A model generated the notes under the pieces. That model was given only the letters and a program-made list of their open reading frames with translations, had not been told where the DNA came from and did no database searches. Shown here in pieces: positions 45,542 through 56,867 of a stretch of 64,000 nt of DNA. Within the stretch, counting starts at the first letter, position 1; each line of letters opens with the position of its first letter. The stretch comes from Rhizobium rhododendri (GTDB taxonomy: Bacteria; Pseudomonadota; Alphaproteobacteria; Rhizobiales; Rhizobiaceae). The position numbers and the translations under genes were made by a program. Where the stretch lies: NCBI RefSeq assembly GCF_007000325.2, contig NZ_CP117270.1:62001-126000 (forward strand), in the 5' to 3' direction.

Positions 45542-47110
45542 TCATGCAGCCGGCACCTGCTGAGCCGCGAGCAGGTCCCATATGGGCTCGAGTGCCTCGC
45601 GCGCCTGCCTGTAGGCTGGAAACGTCCGGTCGTAGACCGGCACCAGCGACGGGTCCGGTGCTGTACCCGCGCCGAGCAAGGGCGTGACCCATTCGGCGAT
45701 GCAGGCGTTCATGTCGGGGTAGACGCCGACGGCCACTGCCGCCATCATCGCCGCACCGGCAGCCCCCGCCTCCTCGCGCGCCGAGACGCGGACACTGGCG
45801 CCGGTAGCCGCAGCAAGCACGCCGCCCAGTGCCTTGGAACGGGCAGCACCGCCCGTCAGCCGCAGTTCGCGCGGCAGTGCACCCATCGCCACGTAGCAAT
45901 CCCGCGCTGCCATGCCGAGACCCTCGATAACGCTGCGCAGGAGATCGGGATAACGATGGCCGGCATTCAGCCCGATGAAACCGGCGCGCGCGCTGGCGTT
46001 GACGAACGGGCCTCGTTCTCCGGCTTCGGAGATGTAGGGGTGATAGAGAACGGCGCCAGGCCGGCTCGCCGCCATCCAGTTGTCGATGCGGGCGACCATC
46101 TCTGCGTGGGAAGGTGCAGTGCCACCCTCGCCGATCAGATCGGCGGCCACGTGCAGGATCCAGTCGAGATTAAGTGTCGCTGCCATGTTGGTCTGCATCT
46201 GCGTCACCATGCCTGGCACCGGCAGAGCCATGATATAGCCCGTTCCCTCGGCATTCAGTTGCGCATCGGCTGTTGCGACCGGACGCATGTGAACGCCGGT
46301 CGAGCCGATGACGGTGCAGGCGGCATTGAGGTCACCGGTCCAGACGCCTGCCCCCATGCCGGTCATCACCATGTCGACATAGCCGAGGCTGACAGGCGTG
46401 CCCTGCTTGAGGCCAGTTGCGGCAGCGGCGGCTGCCGTTAGCGGATGCGTTACCTCGGTTCCGTCGATGATTTCCGGAAGCAGGTGCCGGCGTGATGAAA
46501 GCCCCAGCGCCGCAATTACACCGTCGTCATAGGCGCGGCTGCGAAAATCGCCGAAGGTCCAGCACGCTTCGGATGGGTCCGTGGCACGAACCCCGGTGAG
46601 ATTGAGATAGAGCCAGTCCTTGCAATGCAGCGCCACTTCGGCGCGGTCGAGCAGTTCGGGCGCGGTGGCAGACATGTGCGCAATCTGTGCGCCCTGCTGG
46701 CAGGTATTGAGGCCGGTTCCAGTGGTCTCGAAGCGCGCGCGCTCGCCGGATGCGCCGACCAGCTTTCTGACCGTTGGCGCTGCGCGCGCATCGAGCCAGA
46801 TCCAGGCATCTCCGACCGGGGTATCGCCGGCGCCCACCAGCCAAGTGCCATCACCCTGTGCCGTTACGGCGACAGCGGCAGTCCGCGCGGCAAGCCCCGG
46901 CACCTTTTCGCCAAGTCCCCGGAGTGCGGCGGCACATTCATCCCAGGTTCGGGCAAGCGGTTGCGTCGCCGAACCGTCCTGTCCCGAATTATAGCGGTTT
47001 GCCACCGATGCCGAGGCGATCTGCCGTCCGGCAAGATCGAATGCCACGGCCTTGATCACCGAGGTGCCGGCATCGATGCCGACGAGGATGTCCTGTCCGG
47101 CATCAGCCAT
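45542..47110 (-). CDS. eryA: EryA, erythritol kinase (FGGY family)
   Basis: A 522-residue FGGY carbohydrate kinase. The N-terminal phosphate loop is LVGIDAGTSVIKAVAFDLAG, the mid-region DLNAACTVIGSTGVH and the C-terminal adenosine motif LRLTGGAARSKALGGVLAAATG. It phosphorylates erythritol in the cytoplasm. It lies 75 nt after eryD and 83 nt before eryB in the eryDABC order. Confidence 0.93.
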   Translation of the reverse strand: MADAGQDILVGIDAGTSVIKAVAFDLAGRQIASASVANRYNSGQDGSATQPLARTWDECAAALRGLGEKVPGLAARTAAVAVTAQGDGTWLVGAGDTPVGDAWIWLDARAAPTVRKLVGASGERARFETTGTGLNTCQQGAQIAHMSATAPELLDRAEVALHCKDWLYLNLTGVRATDPSEACWTFGDFRSRAYDDGVIAALGLSSRRHLLPEIIDGTEVTHPLTAAAAAATGLKQGTPVSLGYVDMVMTGMGAGVWTGDLNAACTVIGSTGVHMRPVATADAQLNAEGTGYIMALPVPGMVTQMQTNMAATLNLDWILHVAADLIGEGGTAPSHAEMVARIDNWMAASRPGAVLYHPYISEAGERGPFVNASARAGFIGLNAGHRYPDLLRSVIEGLGMAARDCYVAMGALPRELRLTGGAARSKALGGVLAAATGASVRVSAREEAGAAGAAMMAAVAVGVYPDMNACIAEWVTPLLGAGTAPDPSLVPVYDRTFPAYRQAREALEPIWDLLAAQQVPAA

Positions 47111-47184
47111 GGAACTTGGTTCCCGTTTCGGTGCGGCTCGATATCATGCTGTCGTCCATAGAACTCTCCCCCCTCGCCCGTCCC

Positions 47185-48150
47185 TCAGGCCAGGTCATCT
47201 CGCAGCAGCGCTTGCGCGGTGCGTTCGTCAGTGATCAGTCCGCTCAGCAATCCGCTTTTCATCACCGCAGCGATCGCCCCGACCTTGTTCTTGCCGCCGG
47301 CAATCGCAACGATGCGCCGGCCTTTCATAGCATCGAGACCCGGCGACAATGTTCGCGCCGACAGCGATGTCTCGACTGCCTTGCCGGTCTTGTCGAAGAA
47401 ATGCCCGAGCACTTCGCCGACGCCTCCAAGTTCGCGGACTTCGGCGATCTCCGCCGCCTCTATCATATGCGACGCCACCAGCTGCGCGTCCGGCTCGACG
47501 GTGCCGATGCCGACGATCATCGGATCGGCGCCTGCCGCAAGTTCGAAAATCTCGCGCACGCCGCGTTGCGACAGGAGAACCTCGCGATCCTCCACGGTGT
47601 TGGCAAACAGCGGGATCGGCATGACGTAGGCGGCTGCCCCCGTCTTCTCGGTGAGGCGATGCATCACATCATGCGGGTTTGCCGCATAGTTTCGTGTTAC
47701 CCCGCCGAGCAACGATACGAACCGTACCCGGCCGGCATCGAGGCGGGCCATTTCCTTGACGGCCGCCGCCAGCGTCCGGCCATGGCCGATGCCTATCACG
47801 CCGCCGTGGAAGTTCTCGATCTCGCGCTGCAGAAAGCCGGCCCCGGCCATGCCGAGTGCCTTGAGAGGCAACCCCTGTTCATGGAGATCAGGAACCACTT
47901 CCGCGTAGGTGAGGCCGTAGTCGCTCTCCAACCGGCGCTCGAGTGTCACGCACTCCGCGATGTCGCCTTCGATCGTCACCTTCACGGCACCATTCTGGTT
48001 TGCGCGGGCGATCAAGCGGTGCGCCTTGACGCTGGTGATGCCGAGGCGGTTGGCGACTTCGGATTGCGTCAGGCCGGCAGCGTAATGAAGCCAGGCCGCG
48101 CGCACGGCGAGGCTGTCTTCATTGTCGCGCTTGTCGGCAAATCGCGCCAT
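47185..48150 (-). CDS. eryD: EryD, SorC-family regulator of erythritol catabolism
   Basis: A 321-residue SorC-family regulator. The helix-turn-helix is LTQSEVANRLGITSVKAHRLI (about residues 28-48) and the sugar-binding part has GVIGIGHGRTLAAAVKEM and SLLGGVTRN. Brucella EryD represses the ery operon and is relieved by erythritol. Here it is the first gene of the minus-strand catabolic operon, facing the transporter operon across a 687-nt region that carries matching words on both sides. Confidence 0.92.
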   Translation of the reverse strand: MARFADKRDNEDSLAVRAAWLHYAAGLTQSEVANRLGITSVKAHRLIARANQNGAVKVTIEGDIAECVTLERRLESDYGLTYAEVVPDLHEQGLPLKALGMAGAGFLQREIENFHGGVIGIGHGRTLAAAVKEMARLDAGRVRFVSLLGGVTRNYAANPHDVMHRLTEKTGAAAYVMPIPLFANTVEDREVLLSQRGVREIFELAAGADPMIVGIGTVEPDAQLVASHMIEAAEIAEVRELGGVGEVLGHFFDKTGKAVETSLSARTLSPGLDAMKGRRIVAIAGGKNKVGAIAAVMKSGLLSGLITDERTAQALLRDDLA

Positions 48151-48837
48151 GTGCTTTCCGACGCCTCCGGGTTCAACTGAAATTATTGTCGCTTAGCGTA
48201 ATTTTTTGCACGTTTTTATAACATAAGTCAACATTATCACATGTCGTATTTGGGGGAATTTCGGATGGGCTGCGAGCGGTCCCGCTCTTGCAAGTCTCCC
48301 TTCCATCACGCGGTAGTCTGAATGCTCAATCAGGTCTTACTAACCCGAATTTGCCAATAAATGCATAAATACTGGGCATTTGAAGCGGAAAATTGCCATG
48401 GATTGACGAATTTTGCATACCGAATAGACGCATCTCGTGCGCAATGCGGTATAAGTCCAGTGTATCCTGAGCCTCCGCATCACGCTCTCGTGTTGCACGC
48501 TCGGCCCGGAACTTTGTTTTTTGTGCTCTGTAAGGGTTCCGAGGTAATTGACAACATCCTGGGTATATCACATATTGAAAGTGGCTGATAACATAAATAT
48601 ACCACAGCCGGTATCGGCGGGTTGAGGAAACTCCGCTTCAAGTGACATTCATAATGCAGAGGGTTTTCCATTTGGAGCCTGACGCAATCCGCCGCTTGGA
48701 GGAGGGGCGACCATGCAAGTTTCAGCGCCTCACCCCGTTCGTCTTCATCGTTTCGCTGCCCCTGTCGCCATTGGCAGTGCGCTCTGGCGCGGCAGCCTCT
48801 CCCCTTCCCGCATCGTCAAGTCAAAGGTGGTCACACC
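48151..48837. promoter_or_regulatory. Divergent control region of the erythritol locus
   Basis: This 687-nt region contains no convincing gene. Near eryD, ATAACATAA (48218-48226) is followed by TATCACAT (48235-48242). Near the transporter genes the same words recur in reverse order: TATCACAT (48566-48573) and ATAACATAA (48588-48596). The paired words beside each transcript are candidate EryD sites. A minus-strand TATAAA (48220-48215) may be the eryD -10. The central part, about 48250-48540, has no signal I can name. Confidence 0.5.
48548..48576 (+). promoter_or_regulatory. Candidate promoter of the ery transporter operon
   Basis: TTGACA (48548-48553), 17-nt spacer, CATATT (48571-48576). The -10 overlaps the TATCACAT word at 48566-48573, so a protein bound there would block transcription. 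It gives a leader of roughly 255 nt before the first gene at 48838. Confidence 0.6.
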
Positions 48838-49490
48838 ATGAGCAATCTGGTCGGTACCTCGATACCCAATCCTCCCAAGCCCCGCCTCGGCCTGATCATC
48901 GGTTCCGTCGCCATCGTCGTGCTGGTCGCTGCCATGGCGCTCGATACCAAGGTGGTGAAGATCGGTTCGGAGGCGGGCGCGCAGCCCAATGCGTTCTCGC
49001 CCGAAACATTCGGTTCGACCGAGTTTCCGAAGATCCAGGCGGCTATCGAGAAGCGCGCAGTCAGCGCGGACACCTTGGCAACGGCGATTGCAGCGAACAA
49101 GGACGCGGCGGCTAAGCAGTACGGCGTACCCGGTGGTGTAGGGCCCGAAATTTCGGTCAAGTTCACCGGCGTCGTCGGTGCGGCCAAGTCCGGCATCTAC
49201 ACGGTAGCAGTTCCCGGCGTTCCGAGCACGGTGACGATCCGTGTCCAGACTGGGCCGGCGATCAACGGCACCGACCTGCGTGATTCGACCGGCACCGTGA
49301 CTTTCGACCAATTCACCAACCAGATCGAATACCAGAATGCCGGCTCGGCCCTGAACAAGGAAATGAAGGCGCAGGTGCTCTCCAAGATCGACACTGCCAA
49401 CCTCACCGGCAAGACCGTGTCGGTCGTAGGCGTCTTCCAGCTCATCAACCCGAACAGCTGGCTTGTCACGCCGGCCAAGCTGGATGTCCA

Positions 49491-49494
<4 letters not shown>
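48838..49494 (+). CDS. DUF2291 membrane-anchored protein linked to sugar ABC transporter
   Basis: A 218-residue DUF2291-family protein. An N-terminal hydrophobic helix (LGLIIGSVAIVVLVAAMAL, about residues 18-36) anchors it, with the rest predicted periplasmic, containing a DGPxx-like VQTGPAINGTDLRDS segment. It overlaps the ATPase gene by 4 nt (ATGA), so it is part of the transporter operon. The family is repeatedly found beside ribose/erythritol-type ABC transporters; its biochemical role is unknown, perhaps docking of the binding protein or transporter assembly. Confidence 0.82.
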
Positions 49495-51031
<1,537 letters not shown>

Positions 51032-51035
<4 letters not shown>

Positions 51036-52159
51036 CGAAGAAGAACGGAGCCATGACCATGAGCGAAGCTGGTCCATCCCGCACAACCACCAAGCCTAGC
51101 CTCTTCAGCGGCGGCTTCGATCTCGGCCGCCTGCTGCTCGAGGGGCGCGCCTTCTTCGCGCTGATCCTCATCATCGTCGTCTTCTCGATGCTATCGCCCT
51201 ACTACTTCTCGACCGCCAACTTCCTGACGATGGCCTCGCACGTCGCCATCTTCGGCATCCTCGCGGTCGGCATGCTGCTGGTGATCCTTAACGGCGGCAT
51301 CGATCTGTCTGTGGGCTCGACGCTCGGCCTGTCCGGCTGCATCGCCGGCTTCATGATGCAGGGCATCACGCTGAAGGTGTTCGGCGTCATCCTGTTTCCG
51401 CCGGTCTGGGTTGTCGCCGTGCTGGCCTGCTGCCTTGGCGCGCTCGTCGGGCTGGTCAACGGCGTGTTGATTGCTCGCTTCAAGGTTCCAGCCTTCGTGG
51501 CGACGCTCGGCGTCATGTACATGGTGCGCGGCGTCGCATTGCTGATGACCAACGGCCTCACCTACAACAACCTCGGCGGCAAGCCCGAACTCGGCAATAC
51601 CGGCTTCGATTGGCTCGGCTTCAACCGGTTGGCCGGCGTGCCGCTCGGCGTCGTCGTGCTCGTCTTCATCGCGTTCCTTGTCAGCGTCATGCTCAACCGC
51701 TCTGCCTTCGGCCGCTGGCTCTACGCTTCCGGCGGTAACGAGCGGGCTGCCGAACTTTCGGGCGTTCCGGTCAAGCGCGTGCAGATCCTGGTCTACGTGC
51801 TCTCCGGCGTCTGCGCCTCGATTGCCGGCCTGATCCTGTCCTCGCAGCTGACGTCGGCAGGACCGACGGCCGGTACGTCCTACGAATTGACTGCGATTGC
51901 TGCCGTCGTCATCGGCGGCGCGGCGCTCACCGGTGGACGCGGTAATATCCGCGGCACGCTGCTCGGCGCCTTCGTTATCGGCTTCCTGTCCGACGGTCTG
52001 GTGATCATCGGCATCTCGTCCTACTGGCAGACGGTTTTCACCGGCGCGGTCATCGTGCTCGCGGTGTTGCTCAATGCCATCCAGTATAGCCGCCGCGCCA
52101 AGAAACCCGTCTCGACGGGCGGCCAGACCACTTCTCCGCAACTGGGAGGTAAAGCGTGA
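51032..52159 (+). CDS. eryF: EryF, sugar/polyol ABC transporter permease
   Basis: A 375-residue RbsC-type permease with about eight to ten membrane helices. GGIDLSVGSTLGLSGCIAG is the conserved EAA-like loop of this family, and the C-terminal IGGAALTGGRGNIRGTLLGAFVIG is characteristic. The ATG at 51032 overlaps the eryE stop (ATGA); ATG 51053 or 51059 are alternatives with a nearer GGAG. Confidence 0.92.
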
Positions 52160-52229
52160 AGGCTTGTTCCGCAGCCGAGAAGAATACCGGGTAACCGGGC
52201 ACTACCATCAACCAAGGAGGAAAGTTTCC

Positions 52230-53189
52230 ATGTTCAACAAGACAAGACTTCTCATGCTGTCGGCTGTCGTTCTCGCCGGACCGCTTATGGCCGCATCGTC
52301 CACCTCGGCATTTGCCGACGGCCTGATCTCGATCATCGTCAACGACCCGGCCAACCCCTACTGGCTGACCGAAGGCAACGTTGCTGCTGCCGAAGCCAAG
52401 AAGCTCGGCTATACCTCGAATGTCGGCGCCCACAAGGGTGATACCAACACCGAGAGTAACCTGATCGACACCGCGATCACCAACAAGTCGGTCGCGATCA
52501 TTCTCGATCCGGCCAATGCCAGCGGTTCCGTCGGTGCCGTCAAGAAGGCCGTTGCCGCTAACATTCCGGTGTTTCTGGTCAATGCTGAAATCAACCAGGC
52601 CGGTCTTGCCAAGGCACAGCTCGTGTCGAACAACGCCCAGGGCGCTGCCCTCGGTGCGCAGGAGTGGATCAAGTCTGTCGGCGACAAGGGCAAATACGTC
52701 GAACTGCTCGGCGCGCCTTCCGACAACAACGCCGCAACCCGTTCTAACGGCTACGAGACCGTGCTGACCCAGTATCCGGACCTCGAAAAGGTCGGTTCCG
52801 ACGTTGGCAACTGGGATCGTACCCAGGGTCACGACAAGATGCAGAACCTGCTGCAGGCCCATCCGGACATCACCGGCGTCATCAGCGGCAACGATGAAAT
52901 GGCACTGGGCGCTATCGCTGCGCTGAAGGAAGCCGGCAAGCTCAAGGGCATCAAGGTCGGCGGCTTCGACGGTTCGCCGGATGCTGTGGCTGCCATCAAG
53001 GCCGGAGAACTGCAGTACACCGTTCTGCAGCCTGTCGCCGTGTTCTCGGCAAAGGCTGTCGACCAGGCAGATTCGTTCCTGAAGACGGGCAAGACCGGTG
53101 TCGACACCGAGAAGCAGCTCTTCGATTGCCTGATCATCAACAAGGACAACATTGCCAAGTATACGGCACCGTTTACTCTGTCCGAATAA
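52230..53189 (+). CDS. eryG: EryG, periplasmic sugar/polyol-binding protein
   Basis: A 319-residue class B periplasmic binding protein (RbsB-like). The signal peptide has the hydrophobic core LLMLSAVVLAGPLMAASS and a cleavage site near AFA-D (residue 29). SIIVNDPANPYWLTEGNVAAAEA opens the mature fold, and GNDEMALGAIAAL and GGFDGSPDAVAAIKAG are family motifs. GGAGGAAAG lies before ATG 52230. It confers specificity on EryEF, by context for erythritol. A compact hairpin follows 14 nt after the stop. Confidence 0.92.
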   Translation: MFNKTRLLMLSAVVLAGPLMAASSTSAFADGLISIIVNDPANPYWLTEGNVAAAEAKKLGYTSNVGAHKGDTNTESNLIDTAITNKSVAIILDPANASGSVGAVKKAVAANIPVFLVNAEINQAGLAKAQLVSNNAQGAALGAQEWIKSVGDKGKYVELLGAPSDNNAATRSNGYETVLTQYPDLEKVGSDVGNWDRTQGHDKMQNLLQAHPDITGVISGNDEMALGAIAALKEAGKLKGIKVGGFDGSPDAVAAIKAGELQYTVLQPVAVFSAKAVDQADSFLKTGKTGVDTEKQLFDCLIINKDNIAKYTAPFTLSE

Positions 53190-53202
53190 TCCGACTTTGG
53201 GG

Positions 53203-53220
53203 GCGGCCTTCGGGCCGCCT
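53203..53220 (+). terminator. Hairpin terminator after the ery transporter operon
   Basis: GGCGGCC (53203-53209), loop TTCG, GGCCGCC (53214-53220): a perfect 7-bp GC stem with a stable UUCG tetraloop, followed by the pyrimidine-rich TCCTCTCTTC. It ends the DUF2291-eryEFG transcript. Confidence 0.85.
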
Positions 53221-53498
53221 CCTCTCTTCATGACGAAAGCCCGGGATAGCCCGACTTGTCCACACTCTAGACCGTTGGCATGTCAGTCGCGACGCATTAC
53301 CGTTTGTGACGACGCCCTGTTCGCGTCATAGATGATGGACGCCGGGCGGGACAACCGCCCAAGTGAACTCGAGCATGCCGGCCCGAACGTGATGATACTG
53401 TCCTCGCAGCTGCTGAAGACGACGGGTGATGTACATGATGCCTCTGCGACGTTGCTCGTGGTCGCATCCGACGGCGTGGCAGGCGTGGGCCGGTGATC
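53221..53498. other. Intergenic region before the first DeoR gene
   Basis: About 280 nt between the ery transporter terminator and the DeoR gene. I see no gene, repeat or consensus promoter in it; the promoter of the DeoR gene must lie here. Confidence 0.35.
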
Positions 53499-54392
53499 AT
53501 GGCTGACCACGACGATACCGGCGAAGCTGCGGACAATCCACTGATGCAGGAGCAGGTTCCGAGCGACACGCGGCTGGCGCGCCAGCTGGCCCGCCGCCAG
53601 CAGATGACCGAGACCGTCATGGCGGAAGGCTCGGTACGCATCGAGGATCTGGCCGAACGCTTCGGTATCAGCCTGATGACTGCCCACAGGGATCTCGACG
53701 AACTCGTCAGCCGTGGTATCCTGCGCAAGACGCGGGGCATTGCCTCGGCGGCGCCGACAAGCCTGATCGAATCCAGCGATGTCTACCGCTCCAGTCGCCA
53801 GTCGGTCGAAAAGCGTGCGCTGGCGCTTGCGGCAATGCGCTTCGTCGAGCCCGGACAGGCGATCTTCTTCGACGATTCCACCACTGTGCTGCAGATGGCG
53901 CAATTCCTGCCCTCCGCCGTGCCGCTTACCGTCATCACCAACTCGCTGACGCTGATGAACGATCTCAAGGGTATCCGCGACCTGACGTTGCTCGGCCTTG
54001 GGGGCCAGTACTACAACTGGTGCAATGCCTTCATGGGCCGCATGACCACCCATGAGATCTCGCAGCTGCGGGCCGACACGTTGTTCATGTCGATGTCTGC
54101 GATCACCGACGATATCGTCTTTCACCAGTTTCTCGAGATGGTCGATACCAAGCGGGCGATGTTCGATTCCGCCTCCACCCGCATCCTTCTCGCCGACAAT
54201 ACGAAATTCGACCGACGTGCCCTGCACGTGTTCTCGCCGCTTACCGATTTCGACATCGTTATCGTCGACGACGGTACGCCGCCGGTCCATATCGCCCGCA
54301 TGCGCGACAAGGGCATCAATGTTGTTGTGGCTCCGACGCGCGGCTCAAGCCATGCATCCGCGCTGAAGCGATACGATCCCCAGGCCCGATAG
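53499..54392 (+). CDS. DeoR-family transcriptional regulator
   Basis: A 297-residue DeoR regulator. The helix-turn-helix is VRIEDLAERFGISLMTAHRDLDELV (about residues 46-70) and the sensor part has the sugar-phosphate-binding FFDDSTTVLQMAQFL and VITNSLTLMNDL, with GGQYYNW further on. Start ATG 53499, with GTG 53493 an alternative. It may bind at the inverted words flanking the kinase promoter downstream (54453-54500), but the second DeoR gene inside that operon is an equal candidate. Confidence 0.88.
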   Translation: MADHDDTGEAADNPLMQEQVPSDTRLARQLARRQQMTETVMAEGSVRIEDLAERFGISLMTAHRDLDELVSRGILRKTRGIASAAPTSLIESSDVYRSSRQSVEKRALALAAMRFVEPGQAIFFDDSTTVLQMAQFLPSAVPLTVITNSLTLMNDLKGIRDLTLLGLGGQYYNWCNAFMGRMTTHEISQLRADTLFMSMSAITDDIVFHQFLEMVDTKRAMFDSASTRILLADNTKFDRRALHVFSPLTDFDIVIVDDGTPPVHIARMRDKGINVVVAPTRGSSHASALKRYDPQAR

Positions 54393-54452
54393 CTCTCTGT
54401 CACGTCACTGAAACAAGGCGGTTGAAGCACCTTTTTACCCTTTGCTAAATGT

Positions 54453-54500
54453 AACATCACTTGACGTGAACTTACCATGTTTATATGATCCAGTGATGTT
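54453..54500 (+). promoter_or_regulatory. Promoter with flanking 8-bp inverted operator words
   Basis: TTGACG (54461-54466), 17-nt spacer and TATGAT (54484-54489) make a good promoter for the kinase operon. AACATCAC (54453-54460) directly abuts the -35 and its exact reverse complement GTGATGTT (54493-54500) lies just after the -10, so the promoter is bracketed by a perfect 8-bp inverted repeat. This arrangement fits binding by a DeoR-type oligomer at both half-sites. Confidence 0.7.
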
Positions 54501-54564
54501 GCAGCTGTGGTACGAGCGCTCGTCTTGACGCTCCCGCACCCGGTCGTAAAAGGGAGCGAAAACC

Positions 54565-56097
54565 ATGCCCAGCCTGCTAGGGATCGACAACGGCCTGACT
54601 GTCACCAAGGCGGTCATCTTCGATATCGACGGGACGCAGCTTTCGGTGGCGCGACGCCGGGTGCCGCAGTCGATACCCCGGGCGCGCTTTGTCGAGCGCG
54701 ACATGGCAGGCCTCTGGCAGGCGACAGCAGAGGCGATATCGGAGGCGATAGCCCTTTCCGGCCGGCCGGCCGACGACATCAAGGCCGTTGCCGCCACTGC
54801 CCACGGCGACGGGATATATCTTCTGGACCACGCTCTCCAGCCGCTCGGCCCCGGCATCCTTTCGCTTGATAGTCGCGCCGGCGGTATTGTCGACCGCTGG
54901 TCGGAAGGATCGCTGTTTGACGAAGCGCTGGCCCTGACCGGCCAGGTGCCGCATGCATCTGCGCCATCGGCCTTGCTTGCCTGGTTGAAGGAAAACGATC
55001 CGGAGCGGTTCGGCCGCATCGGCCATGTTCTCGCCTGCAAGGACTGGCTGCGCTTCTGCCTCTCCGGCACGATCGGCACGGACCGGACCGAGGCAAGCAC
55101 GTCCTTCACCGATGTCAGGACGCAAGCCTATTCGGCCGAGGCCTTGCGCATCTACGGGCTGGAGCAGGTGGAAAGTGCCCTGCCGCCCGTCGCAGATTCC
55201 AGTGATATCGTCGGCCATGTCACGGCCGCGGCCGCAGCTCTTACCGGGCTCGTCGAGGGCACCCCCGTTGCCTGTGGCCTGCACGATGTCACTGCTTCTG
55301 CGCTCGGCATCGGCGGCCATGTCGAAGGTGTGATCAGCATCGTTGCTGGCACCTATTCGATCAACGAGGTCGTCTCGGCGGAACCGCTCACCGATCCCCG
55401 CTGGTTCTGCCGCAACGCCATTGCGCCGGGCCAGTGGAACGCCATGTCGATTTCTCCGGCCTCGACGGCCAATTACGACTGGTTTCTCGACACCTTCTGC
55501 CGGAAGGAGCAGGACGCCGCCGCCACTGAGGGTGGCTCCATTCATGCGCTGCTGGCAACCGAGATCGACGCGGCGCTGCAGCGGCGCTCGACGATCCTCT
55601 TCCACCCCTATCTGTTCGGTTCGCCCTACGGCAATCTTGCCAGCGGCAGCTTCCTCGGCCTGCACGGCTGGCACGACCGGGGCGACATCCTGAAGGCGGT
55701 GCTGGAAGGGATCGCCTTCAATCACCGCACCCATGTGGATGCGCTCCGTGACGGCTTCTCCTTCACCCAGGTGCGGCTGACCGGAGGGGCCTCGCGCAAA
55801 CCCGCCTTCGCCCAGATGTTTGCGGATATCCTGAACCTGCCGGTGACGGTCACCTCGACGGACGAGCCGGCGGCCTTCGGCGCCGCGCTTTGTGCCGGCA
55901 CTGCCATCGGCGTCTACGCCTCTCCGCAGCAACCGCATCTGACCGTCGGCGCCACCAGCCGGACCTATCAGCCGGATGCCGCCCGCAGCGCCGTGTTCAA
56001 CGAGCGCTTTAGCCTTTACTCGCGCCTCGCCGAAGCCCTGAAATCGGAATGGCCGGCTATCGAGCGGCTGGGCATGCCGACGGAGACCGTCGCGTGA
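54565..56097 (+). CDS. FGGY-family carbohydrate/polyol kinase
   Basis: A 510-residue FGGY kinase. The phosphate loop is LGIDNGLTVTKAVIFDIDGT, the sugar-binding region AATAHGDGIYLLD, and the C-terminal adenosine motif RLTGGASRKPAFAQMFADIL. It is paralogous to EryA but distinct, nearer to the xylulose/lyxose-type kinases. It is followed with overlapping start (GTGA) by a DeoR gene and a FAD dehydrogenase gene, so it probably phosphorylates a polyol (for example a tetritol, pentitol or glycerol) that the dehydrogenase then oxidises. No dedicated transporter adjoins; it may use EryEFG or one elsewhere. Confidence 0.88.
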   Translation: MPSLLGIDNGLTVTKAVIFDIDGTQLSVARRRVPQSIPRARFVERDMAGLWQATAEAISEAIALSGRPADDIKAVAATAHGDGIYLLDHALQPLGPGILSLDSRAGGIVDRWSEGSLFDEALALTGQVPHASAPSALLAWLKENDPERFGRIGHVLACKDWLRFCLSGTIGTDRTEASTSFTDVRTQAYSAEALRIYGLEQVESALPPVADSSDIVGHVTAAAAALTGLVEGTPVACGLHDVTASALGIGGHVEGVISIVAGTYSINEVVSAEPLTDPRWFCRNAIAPGQWNAMSISPASTANYDWFLDTFCRKEQDAAATEGGSIHALLATEIDAALQRRSTILFHPYLFGSPYGNLASGSFLGLHGWHDRGDILKAVLEGIAFNHRTHVDALRDGFSFTQVRLTGGASRKPAFAQMFADILNLPVTVTSTDEPAAFGAALCAGTAIGVYASPQQPHLTVGATSRTYQPDAARSAVFNERFSLYSRLAEALKSEWPAIERLGMPTETVA

Positions 56098-56867
56098 TCA
56101 AGGCCGACGAACGGCGCGAGGAAATCGCCAACTATGTCATAAAGTGCGGTCAGGTGCGCATCGATGATCTCGTGACGCATTTCGGCGTGTCGCGGATGAC
56201 CATTCACCGACATATCGAGCAGCTGGCCCAGCAGGGGGTGTTGCGAAAGCTGCATGGAGCCGTCACCGTGCAGCCCTCCGGCATCTATGAAAGCACGTTC
56301 CGCTACCGCATGACAGTCGGGCGGGCCGAGAAGGATGCACTGGCCCGCGCCGCGCTGGAATATGTCGAGGCCGGACAAGTGGTGATGCTCGATGATTCCA
56401 CCACGGCCAGCGCCGTGGCGCCGCTGCTGGCCGAGATCAAGCCGCTGACGGTCATCACCAACAGCGTGTCGACGGCCGAAATGCTGATCCATGTCGAGGA
56501 CATGGATTTCATCTCCCTCGGCGGCCAGTATCACCGCACCTACAACGCCTTTATCGGCCTCGTCACCGAGAATGCCATCTCGCGGCTGCGCGCCGACATC
56601 CTGATCTGCTCCACCTCGGCCATCACCGGCACGACCGGGTTCATCCAGGACCAGCAGGTCGTGCGGGTCAAGCAGGCGATGATGGCCGCCTCCCGCCGCC
56701 GCCTGCTTCTCGTCGACCATGGCAAATTCGACAGGATGGCGCTGCACGTGTTTGACGAGCTGACGGCATTCGACGCCGTGCTGGTCACCGACGGCATCGC
56801 CGACGCAACAACGCAAAAGCTTGAACAGGCCGGTGTACGGCTGAAAATCGTAAGGATGGCATCATGA
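56094..56867 (+). CDS. DeoR-family transcriptional regulator
   Basis: A 257-residue DeoR regulator, start GTG 56094 overlapping the kinase stop (GTGA). The helix-turn-helix is VRIDDLVTHFGVSRMTIHRHIEQL (about residues 20-43). The sensor domain has VMLDDSTTASAVAPLL, VITNSVSTAEML and SLGGQYHRTYNAF. It is encoded between the kinase and dehydrogenase it presumably controls. It shares domain layout with the DeoR at 53499, from which it probably derives by duplication. Confidence 0.9.
   Translation: MIKADERREEIANYVIKCGQVRIDDLVTHFGVSRMTIHRHIEQLAQQGVLRKLHGAVTVQPSGIYESTFRYRMTVGRAEKDALARAALEYVEAGQVVMLDDSTTASAVAPLLAEIKPLTVITNSVSTAEMLIHVEDMDFISLGGQYHRTYNAFIGLVTENAISRLRADILICSTSAITGTTGFIQDQQVVRVKQAMMAASRRRLLLVDHGKFDRMALHVFDELTAFDAVLVTDGIADATTQKLEQAGVRLKIVRMAS

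Noticed and set aside
48642..49115. A 157-codon frame over the start of the DUF2291 gene
   Set aside because: It overlaps the DUF2291 gene in another frame, has a low-complexity Arg-rich translation and no domain.
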